Shown piece after piece: positions 1 to 7,608 of a stretch of DNA of 64,000 bases. The translations under genes were made by a program, and so were the position numbers. This DNA is from Pantoea eucrina (lineage in GTDB: Bacteria; Pseudomonadota; Gammaproteobacteria; Enterobacterales; Enterobacteriaceae), in contig NZ_MAYN01000008.1 of NCBI RefSeq assembly GCF_001691555.1, forward strand, positions 638,617-702,616. The letters are read 5' to 3'. The notes under the pieces are model-generated. The model had not been told where the DNA came from. It worked only from the letters and a program-made list of their open reading frames with translations, and did not search any database. Within the stretch, counting starts at the first letter, position 1; each line of letters begins with the position of its first letter.

Positions 1-1
1 G

Positions 2-583
2 ATGCAGGCGGTGCGCGCGCGCATTCTGATCTGCGGTGAACATATCGACATGCCGCAGGAACGGTCGCCGGGCGTCTGGGTGCAGAGCAGCGCAACGCTG
101 CACGACCTGCCGCTGCTGCTGGGGCGTATTTACCGCATCACGATTGACAGCGATACCACCACGCCACTGCCGCCGCCTGCAGCTGAAAATGCCAGCAATG
201 AAGATATTACTATCTTGATTGTGGATGATCATCCCATCAACCGTATGCTGCTGTCGGAGCAGCTCGGCACGCTGGGTTACCAGACCAAAACGGCGCAGGA
301 TGGCGTTGATGCGCTTAACGTGCTGAGTCGCAATCATATCGACATCGTGCTGAGCGACGTCAACATGCCGAACATGGATGGTTATCGCCTGACGCAGCGC
401 CTGCGCCAGCTGGGGCATGTCTTCCCGGTAATTGGCGTCACTGCCAATGCGCTGGCGGAAGAGAAGCAGCGCTGTATGGATGCCGGTATGGATAACTGCC
501 TGTCAAAACCGGTGACGCTGGATGAGCTGAAAGTCACTCTGGCACGCTATGCTGCGCGCGTGCGTACCGGGCGCCAGACATAA
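2..583 (+). CDS. rcsC: RcsC hybrid sensor kinase, C-terminal part (gene enters from the left edge)
   Basis: Last 193 residues of the Rcs phosphorelay sensor kinase; the 5' part lies outside the window. The fragment ends in a receiver domain from about residue 71 of the fragment (ILIVDDHP). The acidic pocket is DD, and the phospho-acceptor Asp is at fragment residue 119 in the LSDVNMPNMDG motif. The conserved Thr (VTAN) and Lys (LSKPV) follow. In the family this inner-membrane protein autophosphorylates, passes phosphate to its own receiver and on to the RcsD HPt domain, and so to RcsB, in response to envelope damage. Gene order supports the call: it converges on rcsB/rcsD exactly as in E. coli. 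The ATG at base 2 is internal and is not the start of the gene. Confidence 0.96.
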   Translation: MQAVRARILICGEHIDMPQERSPGVWVQSSATLHDLPLLLGRIYRITIDSDTTTPLPPPAAENASNEDITILIVDDHPINRMLLSEQLGTLGYQTKTAQDGVDALNVLSRNHIDIVLSDVNMPNMDGYRLTQRLRQLGHVFPVIGVTANALAEEKQRCMDAGMDNCLSKPVTLDELKVTLARYAARVRTGRQT

Positions 584-701
584 TGTGTGCGGTTCAGTAA
601 TCGCATGCTGTTGTCAGGCCGGAGATCAGCGAAGAAGACGATAGCGGAAGAGGAGAGGGCGAGGCGTTGCGGTGTGGCTCACCGGAGCGCACAGGAAGAA
701 T

Positions 702-723
702 CGGACGGCCCGCAGGCCGCCCG
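702..723. terminator. Hairpin between convergent rcsC and rcsB
   Basis: A 9-bp stem (CGGACGGCC / GGCCGCCCG, one mismatch) with loop CGCA lies just past the rcsB stop and 119 bases past the rcsC stop. Neither side has a clear T-run, so it may act as a weak or Rho-assisted end or as a 3' mRNA-protecting hairpin. Confidence 0.35.
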
Positions 724-729
724 CAAAGA

Positions 730-1380
730 TTAATCTTTGTCGATCTGCGTGGCGCTGACCGAGGAGAGATAGTTCAGCAGCGCAATATCGTTATCCACAC
801 CCAGTTTCATCATGGCTGATTTCTTCTGGCTACTGATGGTTTTGATACTGCGGTTCAGCTTCTTGGCAATCTCAGTCACGAGGAAACCTTCAGCAAAGAG
901 ACGCAGTACTTCACTCTCTTTCGGCGACAGACGCTTGTCACCATAGCCGCCTGCGCTGATCTTCTCCAGCAGCTTAGCGACGCTTTCCGGCGTATATTTT
1001 TTGCCTTTCTGCAGCGCGGCCAGCGCTTTTGGCAGATCGGTCGGGGCGCCCTGTTTCAGCACAATCCCTTCGATATCGAGATCCAGCACGGCACTCAGGA
1101 TCGCCGGATTGTTGTTCATAGTCAGAACAATGATCGAGAGATCGGGGTAGTGACGCTTGATGTACTTAATCAGGGTAATGCCGTCGCCATACTTCTCGCC
1201 AGGCATAGAGAGATCGGTGATCAGAACATTCGCGTCCAGCTTAGAAAGGCTGTTGATCAGTGCTGTAGAGTCTTCAAACTCACCTACTACGTTAACCCAT
1301 TCAATCTGTTCCAGAGACTTACGGATACCAAACAGAACAATGGGATGGTCGTCGGCAATAATTACGTTCAGGTTATTCAT
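730..1380 (-). CDS. rcsB: RcsB response regulator (216 aa)
   Basis: NarL/FixJ-type DNA-binding response regulator, the output of the Rcs phosphorelay. In the family it controls capsule, motility, biofilm and acid-resistance genes as a homodimer or with RcsA and other partners. The N-terminal receiver domain has the acidic pair D10/D11 and phospho-acceptor D56 (LITDLSMPG). The C-terminal LuxR-type helix-turn-helix spans about residues 145-205 (LSPKESEVLRLFAEG...IKTISSQK). The start MNNLNVIIADDHP is chosen because it matches the family start. An in-frame start 17 codons upstream would run into rcsD. The gene begins one base after the rcsD stop, so the two are cotranscribed; in E. coli a second promoter lies inside rcsD. 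Confidence 0.98.
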   Translation of the reverse strand: MNNLNVIIADDHPIVLFGIRKSLEQIEWVNVVGEFEDSTALINSLSKLDANVLITDLSMPGEKYGDGITLIKYIKRHYPDLSIIVLTMNNNPAILSAVLDLDIEGIVLKQGAPTDLPKALAALQKGKKYTPESVAKLLEKISAGGYGDKRLSPKESEVLRLFAEGFLVTEIAKKLNRSIKTISSQKKSAMMKLGVDNDIALLNYLSSVSATQIDKD

Positions 1381-1381
1381 C

Positions 1382-4036
1382 TTATTGGTTACCTTGCTGC
1401 AGCAGTTGATTGACATAGGCGTCAATTTCACTGGTGGTATTTTTAATGGTTAAATCGTCGCACATTTTAATATGCTGTTCTAACGCTTCACAAAGCTGTT
1501 TACCCGGCAGCAAATTGAGCATGGCAAAAACGCCTTTCAGGCGATGCGCTGTCTGAGCAAGAGAAGGATAGTCACTATCCGACGCTTCAGTATACAGCCT
1601 CCTGACATCAGGCGGTACTGTCTCGGTAAACAGCTGGAAATAGCCGCCGCTTAACAGCGGTGTGGCAGCCTCATTTTCTTCACTCTCCTCCATCAAATCA
1701 CTGGCCAGCTGCTTCTCAATCAGGGCCAGCAGTGCGTCAAGCAGGGCGTTGCTGAGGTTATAGTTCACGCGATACTGCCTGTCGCTCAGGGCGTGGTGCC
1801 CCAGCTCATCGCCCGCCAGCAGTAACGCCCAGCCGCTGAGACGTTCAGGGTCGTCCGTGATCAGAACGTCATGCTCCTGACCAGAAAGTCGCTCATCTGA
1901 GGTCAGGCACTTCGCCCCCCAGTTCTCCAGATGGCGACAGACGATTTTCTGTACATCTTCAACTGCTATATCGACCAGGGCAGTCACGCCCTCCAGTAAT
2001 TTTTCTTCCTGCTCATCCAGCAGCGGCTGCAGCGCGAGCGGCAGCTGAATGTTATAGCGCGTGCCGATATCGGGTTTAGCGATAATGTCTAACTGACCGC
2101 CCATCTGTTTGCATAGCTGTTTACACAGGAAAAAGGCCATTCCGGAAGCCTGGCCGAAACGATCCTGTGACGTCTCACCAAGGTAGGGAAAATCGGCGTT
2201 CGTCAGTTCATCCGCGGTCAGCCCGGAGCCGGTGTCGACCAGCTGGAGCTGCAGTACATCGGGTTTATCCGCCGGCGTTTTAACCTCCAGCGTGATTTTG
2301 CCCCATTGCGTGGTGGTCAGCGCATAATGCATCAGGGTGGTCAGCACCTTACGCAGCGCGCGGCGATCGCCGCTGCGCATTTCATCATTCGCCAGCTGAT
2401 TATTGACGACCAGCGTCAGGCCCTTGCGCCGCAGCAGCGGCAGGCTCTCCAGCGCGATTTCGTCCAGCAGATCCTGCAGATTAAATGCGCTCGCTTCCGG
2501 CGACCAGTCATGCGCTTCCAGCCGGTTCAGCAGCACAATGTCATCCACCAGGCGGGCCAGCCGCTGGCTCTCATCCAGCAGATCCAGCACGCTCTCATCG
2601 TCGCTACGCTGGCTGAGCTGGACCAGGCGCGTCACCATATCCTGCAGCGGGCGATTCAGGGCATGGCCGAGCTGCTGCATCAGCTGCTGACGCATCTGGT
2701 GATTGCGGTCCAGTACCTGCTGTGCTTTCTGCAGCTTCTTATTGACCAGCAGTTCGCGATCCTGATCGCGCATCATAAACAGCTGCGTATGCGGTGACAG
2801 CACGCTGCGCGCATGGCGGATCTCATACACTTCATTATTGATAGTCGCCTGCAGCACGCCCTGATGCTGGTCAGACATATTAATAATCTTCTGCAGATTC
2901 AGGTGCGGCAGCAGGTGATCGGCAATCTTATTGCTAAGCAAAGTGCGGTTAGTGGCGAAATCGTACACCAGCAGCCCGACCGGCAGGCTGGCGACAATTT
3001 CTTCATTCAGCATACGCAATGAATCGAGCTCTGCGCTCTGATTCTCATTCGGGCGCAGCGCCTGCTGACGCAGCAGGGTCATACCGGCAATCGACAGCAG
3101 AAAGAGCAGCAGATTGATCAGCAGCGGCCACATCAGGTTATGCAGCGTATCCAGCGCGAGGTTAAGCAGCGGTACGCGATAAACCAGCTGCAGCGGCGTA
3201 CTGGGCAGCGAGGCGGCAATCTCCAGATCGGGGTTGACCAGGGTAACGCTGGTGGTGCCGTCGCTGCCATCATCAGTGCTGCTGCTCTGGGTAGCATCCT
3301 GACGCAGCTGAAAATTCTCCAGCGGCAGGTTCTGCGGCACCAGATCGTTAACCGGCAGATCAAACGCAACCACTGTCGCCAGGTGACCCGGCTGGTTAAA
3401 GGTCGTGCGCAGCGTAAAATAGTGATCGTTCTGCCAGGTAAAATGGCGCAGCGGCGAGAAGCTTTCGCGCTCATCAAGGGCGTTAGCCTGCTGCAGCATC
3501 TCAGCACGGCGGCTGTCGACCAGCGTATTCAGCGCGCTCTCTTTGTAGCGCGTCGCCATATCTTTCAGCGGCAGGGTAGAGATCATGATCAGGCTGTTAT
3601 CCTGACCATTCAGAAAATACATCGACCACGCGGGGTTTTCTGCCCCCCATAAGGTATCGAGGTAGCCGGACATACGCATGGTCATATCCAGCGTACTGCC
3701 GTCATGCGAACCGAAGATCAGCGCTTCCGTTTTACGGCGCGTTTTTTCCAGATAGTAGACATCCGGGCGTAGCCGGGTCTCCTGCAGCGTGCTGTTGGGA
3801 GCAGAACCGGCAGCACTGGTAGCGAGGTTTTCGTAAATCTGCCAGGTGGCGAAGCGGTAAGCATCGATGCGCTTTTGCATATCACGCGCCAGATCGGTCA
3901 TGGCATAGCGCTTCTCAGCGATCCAGGCGCTGACGCTGTTATGTACCATCGCACCCAGTGCCAGCAGCAGCACCAGGTTGAACACCACGACAAAGCGTGT
4001 AACGTTGCCGGAAGTCAGTGGAAATTTATAAAGCAT
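1382..4036 (-). CDS. rcsD: RcsD phosphotransfer protein (884 aa)
   Basis: Inner-membrane phosphotransfer intermediate that moves phosphate between RcsC and RcsB. The order seen is: an N-terminal membrane helix (about residues 14-34), a periplasmic sensor region to about residue 290, a second membrane helix (LLINLLLFLLSIAGM), a degenerate histidine-kinase-like region without a canonical catalytic H-box, an ABL-type domain, and a C-terminal HPt domain. The HPt motif is AQTAHRLKGVFAML, whose His is the phosphorylated residue. Length is close to E. coli RcsD (890 aa). The start is 22 bases from the stop of an MFS gene on the same strand. In E. coli the neighbour on this side is ompC/micF, so the upstream context is altered here and rcsDB could receive read-through from the transporter promoter. 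Confidence 0.97.
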   Translation of the reverse strand: MLYKFPLTSGNVTRFVVVFNLVLLLALGAMVHNSVSAWIAEKRYAMTDLARDMQKRIDAYRFATWQIYENLATSAAGSAPNSTLQETRLRPDVYYLEKTRRKTEALIFGSHDGSTLDMTMRMSGYLDTLWGAENPAWSMYFLNGQDNSLIMISTLPLKDMATRYKESALNTLVDSRRAEMLQQANALDERESFSPLRHFTWQNDHYFTLRTTFNQPGHLATVVAFDLPVNDLVPQNLPLENFQLRQDATQSSSTDDGSDGTTSVTLVNPDLEIAASLPSTPLQLVYRVPLLNLALDTLHNLMWPLLINLLLFLLSIAGMTLLRQQALRPNENQSAELDSLRMLNEEIVASLPVGLLVYDFATNRTLLSNKIADHLLPHLNLQKIINMSDQHQGVLQATINNEVYEIRHARSVLSPHTQLFMMRDQDRELLVNKKLQKAQQVLDRNHQMRQQLMQQLGHALNRPLQDMVTRLVQLSQRSDDESVLDLLDESQRLARLVDDIVLLNRLEAHDWSPEASAFNLQDLLDEIALESLPLLRRKGLTLVVNNQLANDEMRSGDRRALRKVLTTLMHYALTTTQWGKITLEVKTPADKPDVLQLQLVDTGSGLTADELTNADFPYLGETSQDRFGQASGMAFFLCKQLCKQMGGQLDIIAKPDIGTRYNIQLPLALQPLLDEQEEKLLEGVTALVDIAVEDVQKIVCRHLENWGAKCLTSDERLSGQEHDVLITDDPERLSGWALLLAGDELGHHALSDRQYRVNYNLSNALLDALLALIEKQLASDLMEESEENEAATPLLSGGYFQLFTETVPPDVRRLYTEASDSDYPSLAQTAHRLKGVFAMLNLLPGKQLCEALEQHIKMCDDLTIKNTTSEIDAYVNQLLQQGNQ

Positions 4037-4058
4037 AGTGAGTCTCAGGATCCTGCAA

Positions 4059-5213
4059 TTAACGCGTAACCCGTCGTGCGCTGGCAGCGACAGCCAGCAG
4101 CATCAGAGCAATCAGCAGGAATGCACCGCTCAGTGTGAGCCACTGGGAAATAAAGCCGATCAACGCCGGGCCTGAGAGAATACCCGCATAGCCTAACGTT
4201 GTCATGGCCGATATCGCCAGATTAACAGGCATGGTCTGCTGGTTACCGGCGGCATTAAACAGCATCGGCACCGTATTCGCCAGTCCGAATCCTACCAGCA
4301 GAAATGCCAGCAGTGCCGCTTGCGGCCAGGGAACCAGCACGGCCAGCGTCATACCTGCACTGGCAGCCAGCGCGCCGGTAAGCATGACCCGATAGCGGCC
4401 AAAACGCTGAATGATTTTATCGCCGGTCAGCCGTCCAATCGTCATGGCAACCGAGAACACCGCATAGCCCAGCCCGGCATAGGCCACGCTGATGCCCGGA
4501 CTCTGCAGCAGCAGCAGGGCGCTCCAGTCCAGCACGGCGCCTTCGGCGAGGAACAGAATAAAGCAGAGACAGCCGAGAAAAGCGACCCAGCCTCGCGGGA
4601 TCACCAGCCAGGGCTCATCGGCCTGACGCAGTCGCTCGCTCATTAACGTTGGCAGACTGCAGCAGAGCAGCACGGCAATCAGCACCATCATAATACTGAT
4701 GGCCTGCAGCGGCGTCAGCCCGGCCCCCAGCAGCAGACTCACCGCGCCGGCGCCAATAATACCGCCCAGGCTAAAAAAGCCGTGAAAGCCGGACATCATG
4801 GGTTTGCGTGCCGCTTTTTCCACATGAACCGCCTGCACGTTCATGGCAACATCCAGCATGCCGAGTCCGGCGCCAAACAGCATCAGCGTCAATGCCATCA
4901 GCCAAAGCTGGTCCAGCGTGGCCAGCAGCGGCAACACGGCCAGAATCAGCAGCGCAGAGCAGGTCATGATTCGGCGGCAGCCAAAACGACCAATCAGCGT
5001 GCCGGTAACCGGCATCGCAGCCAGCGAACCGATGCCCAGACATAGCAGAAGCCCGCCGAGAGAGGCACCACTCAGCTGCAGGCGCTGGCTGGCGTAAGGC
5101 ACAAGCGGCGCCCAGGCAGACATACTCAACCCGGCGATAAGAAAAACAGTGCGCGTGCCGAAATTAACACGCTGATGCAGTTTGGCTGGCTGTGCGGCGT
5201 CCAGTGCAGTCAT
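4059..5213 (-). CDS. MFS transporter, YbjJ-like (384 aa)
   Basis: Hydrophobic protein with about 12 predicted membrane helices and major facilitator features: a GRFGCRR loop after helix 2, the LGMLDVAMNVQAVHVEK segment and the MSGFHGFFSLGG segment. The last two resemble the YbjJ group of uncharacterised MFS proteins (from memory of the family). The substrate is unknown. It lies 22 bases upstream of rcsD on the same strand and is absent from this position in E. coli. The 561-base gap upstream (5214-5774) must hold its promoter. The chosen start MTALDAAQ is the only upstream ATG; the first helix begins near residue 22. Confidence 0.85.
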   Translation of the reverse strand: MTALDAAQPAKLHQRVNFGTRTVFLIAGLSMSAWAPLVPYASQRLQLSGASLGGLLLCLGIGSLAAMPVTGTLIGRFGCRRIMTCSALLILAVLPLLATLDQLWLMALTLMLFGAGLGMLDVAMNVQAVHVEKAARKPMMSGFHGFFSLGGIIGAGAVSLLLGAGLTPLQAISIMMVLIAVLLCCSLPTLMSERLRQADEPWLVIPRGWVAFLGCLCFILFLAEGAVLDWSALLLLQSPGISVAYAGLGYAVFSVAMTIGRLTGDKIIQRFGRYRVMLTGALAASAGMTLAVLVPWPQAALLAFLLVGFGLANTVPMLFNAAGNQQTMPVNLAISAMTTLGYAGILSGPALIGFISQWLTLSGAFLLIALMLLAVAASARRVTR

Positions 5214-5774
5214 AGAAGTTATTTTGATCCGCTGTTAAAGCGTCGAAGTTTAGCATTAAAGCAGGGGGTGCAGCGGAATTAACGCGCAATTTGCCTTGCC
5301 TGCTGCTGCACAGGAATCGGACATCTTACCGACATTTAGCCAGGCCGGAATTTTTTCCAGATATTTCCTGGTACTGCCTGATAAACATTAAGTGACTTAA
5401 CGCAAATTAAGTCGGTCAATTGATGACATATACTGATGCAATCAGCGGCAGGCGGTTAGCTGACTGTGGTTTTAGCTGGGTGCGCAATTCAGAACGCTTT
5501 TCCGGATTTTTGCCACCAGACAGCAGTCAGAAAAACGCGCTAAGATAAGGCAGGTCACCGCTAAAGGTGCCGCTTATAGCAAGATCGTCACGCGTGCCAG
5601 CCCGACCGGGAGCACGCATTTAACGTCATACCTTTAACCTTGTTACCCGCGGGTAACCCGTTTCCATCAGGCGAAACGGGCCATACTGTTATGGCCTGTA
5701 TGGCGCACCACTCTGCCTGAAACATTAATACAGGTAATCACTGGTGCAATACGTACTCTGTAACGAGGTTACCT
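5214..5774. other. Divergent intergenic region between MFS gene and Ig-repeat gene
   Basis: A 561-base region between two divergent genes with no convincing ORF. It must carry both promoters. The half next to the Ig-repeat gene holds three adjacent inverted repeats (5642-5696, described separately). A GAGG ribosome-binding site at 5765-5768 sits 6 bases before the ATG at 5775. Confidence 0.6.
5642..5696. repeat. Three adjacent inverted repeats in the leader of the Ig-repeat gene
   Basis: First, GTTACCCGCGGGTAAC at 5642-5657 is a perfect 16-base palindrome. Second, CCCGTTT (5657-5663) pairs with AAACGGG (5674-5680). Third, GGCCATA (5679-5685) pairs with TATGGCC (5690-5696) around a CTGT loop. 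The second repeat shares its end bases with both neighbours, so the structures could be mutually exclusive in RNA. Their function is unknown; they could be an operator, a leader structure or the end of a transcript. Confidence 0.6.
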
Positions 5775-7556
5775 ATGTTTTCAGATCAATCCACTCTATC
5801 GTTCGCGTCGTTATTTACCTCTGGCACTGAGGGTGCCAGCCCGGTTATGGCCAGTCAGCAGCGTCGTGCCGATACCACGCCGCCGGCCGCACTGCACCCC
5901 TATGAGCCGCTGGCGCAGGATGGCGTTATCGCAGCCTGGGAGAGCAGCCGCGCCATCCACCTGCGCGGTCGCGCAGAACAGGAACCGGGCGCAACGGTAA
6001 CAATCAGCTTCAACGGTGAAAGCTGGCACAGCACGGTCAATCACTGGGGTTACTGGAATGCGACTATGCCCCCCTCAGTATTACAGGGATTAGCGGATGG
6101 CAACTACAGTCTGACGCTGACCATCACTGATAAAGCGGGTAACAGCACCGCGACCGAAGTGGGGTTTGGCGTTTACGTAGATAAAACTCTCAGGCCGGAG
6201 ATCAGCGTACATCCCGTGAGCGGTGATAACGCCATTAGCGTAGCGGAGGGCATTTATGGCGTGGAGATCAGCGGGCAGGTCACCCATATGCCGCTTAACA
6301 GCCATGTCACTCTGACGCTGGGAAACAAAAGCACCACTGCCCTCGTCGATGAGCACGGCGCATGGCAGGCGACGTTTACGCCGCAGGATCTGCAGGCGCT
6401 GTCGGATGGGGTGTATCAGCTGCAGGTCAGCGCCCGCGATCCCAATGGCAAAACCAGTACGGTACAGCATGAGCTGACGCTGGTAACACACCCGGAAAGC
6501 CTGCCACACATCAGCTTCGACAGCGTTACCGCTGACAACGTCATCAATTTTGCCGAGAGCCAGCAGGACCTGACGCTGAGCGGTACGCTCTCAGCACTGG
6601 CTCCGGGCCAGAAGCTGGAGCTCTGCGTCGGAGAGACAGTCTTTCATGCGGCTATCGATGCGCAGGGTCACTGGCAGGCGATCATTCCTGCCAGCGAGGT
6701 CAGCAGCTTTATTTCGACCGGCGAAGTGCGCGTTTATGCGCTCGACGCCGCCGGCAACAGCACCGACAGCACGCTGACGCTTAACGTCGTGACGCAGTTG
6801 CCCGACATTTACTGCGAAATGAATATTGGCGGCGATACCATTCTGAACGCGCAGGAAGCGCAGCATACGCTGAGTTTTTATCTTGAGGGCGTAAATCAGC
6901 TGACGCTGAATGGCAAGGCGTACACGCCAGTCGATGGCATGGTCACGCTCAGCGTGGCCGATCTGCAGGCGCTGCCGGATGGGCCTGTCAGCGCTATCGC
7001 TGAGCGCTGGGACAGCTACGGTAATCACGATAGCCAGACCCTCAGCGATCTGTTCACCGTGGCGATTCATCAGCTGCCGTCGCTGACGCTGCAGCAGCCG
7101 TTTGGCGATGGCGTTATTGCGCATGATGAGGTGGATCACTGGCATCTTATCCAGGGCAGTTCTCTTCATCTGGCACAGGGAAGTCTGGTCACCGTGACGC
7201 TGGGTGATCAGCACTACAGTGCCGCGGTAGAGGAGAGCGGAGAGTGGTCGCTGACCATTCTGGCGGGCCAGCTGGCGACGCTGGAGCCGGGCAGCTATCA
7301 GATGAGCGTCAGTGCCCAGGACAAGGCCGGCAATCTGGCCAGCGCCGTCCAGACGGTCACGGTAAATGGCGATGCCGGGAGCAGCGATTTCAGCGCAACG
7401 GCTATTGATACCCTGCTGGCGCACTATGGTGCCGGAGACGCCATACCCGGGGCCACGGCGATGGTCAGCGAGCCTGATCACCATTACGGCAGCAGCGACA
7501 CTGTTTGGACGCTGGCCGATCATCTGCAGCAGCAACCGGTAGCGGCACTGGTATAA
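5775..7556 (+). CDS. Ig-like-repeat protein, predicted type I secreted adhesin (593 aa)
   Basis: Predicted secreted surface protein. It lacks an N-terminal signal peptide, as expected for a type I substrate. From about residue 32 to 533 it consists of five repeats of roughly 95-105 residues typical of bacterial Ig-like folds. Recurrent features are a start like I..D.VI...E, a central GxW (GYWNA, GAWQA, GHWQA, GEWSL) and an end like G.Y.L.V.A.D.AGN. The fourth repeat is degenerate and lacks the GxW. The last 60 residues are different and end in a hydrophobic-rich tail (VWTLADHL...AALV), a plausible uncleaved C-terminal secretion signal. No GGxGxD calcium repeats are visible. It is far shorter than BapA/LapA-type giant adhesins. 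The gene is followed after 52 bases by its likely exporter and adaptor. The function is inferred from repeats and context. Confidence 0.75.
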   Translation: MFSDQSTLSFASLFTSGTEGASPVMASQQRRADTTPPAALHPYEPLAQDGVIAAWESSRAIHLRGRAEQEPGATVTISFNGESWHSTVNHWGYWNATMPPSVLQGLADGNYSLTLTITDKAGNSTATEVGFGVYVDKTLRPEISVHPVSGDNAISVAEGIYGVEISGQVTHMPLNSHVTLTLGNKSTTALVDEHGAWQATFTPQDLQALSDGVYQLQVSARDPNGKTSTVQHELTLVTHPESLPHISFDSVTADNVINFAESQQDLTLSGTLSALAPGQKLELCVGETVFHAAIDAQGHWQAIIPASEVSSFISTGEVRVYALDAAGNSTDSTLTLNVVTQLPDIYCEMNIGGDTILNAQEAQHTLSFYLEGVNQLTLNGKAYTPVDGMVTLSVADLQALPDGPVSAIAERWDSYGNHDSQTLSDLFTVAIHQLPSLTLQQPFGDGVIAHDEVDHWHLIQGSSLHLAQGSLVTVTLGDQHYSAAVEESGEWSLTILAGQLATLEPGSYQMSVSAQDKAGNLASAVQTVTVNGDAGSSDFSATAIDTLLAHYGAGDAIPGATAMVSEPDHHYGSSDTVWTLADHLQQQPVAALV

Positions 7557-7608
7557 GTTACCTGCGGCACAGGCAGGCCATCATTCTTTTTTATAAGGCG
7601 ACTCAGGG

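Noticed and set aside
6591..7535. Long minus-strand frame (314 aa) opposite the Ig-repeat gene
   Set aside because: It is a shadow of the coding strand; the predicted protein is Arg/Gln-rich with no domain pattern, and the plus strand shows clear Ig repeats.
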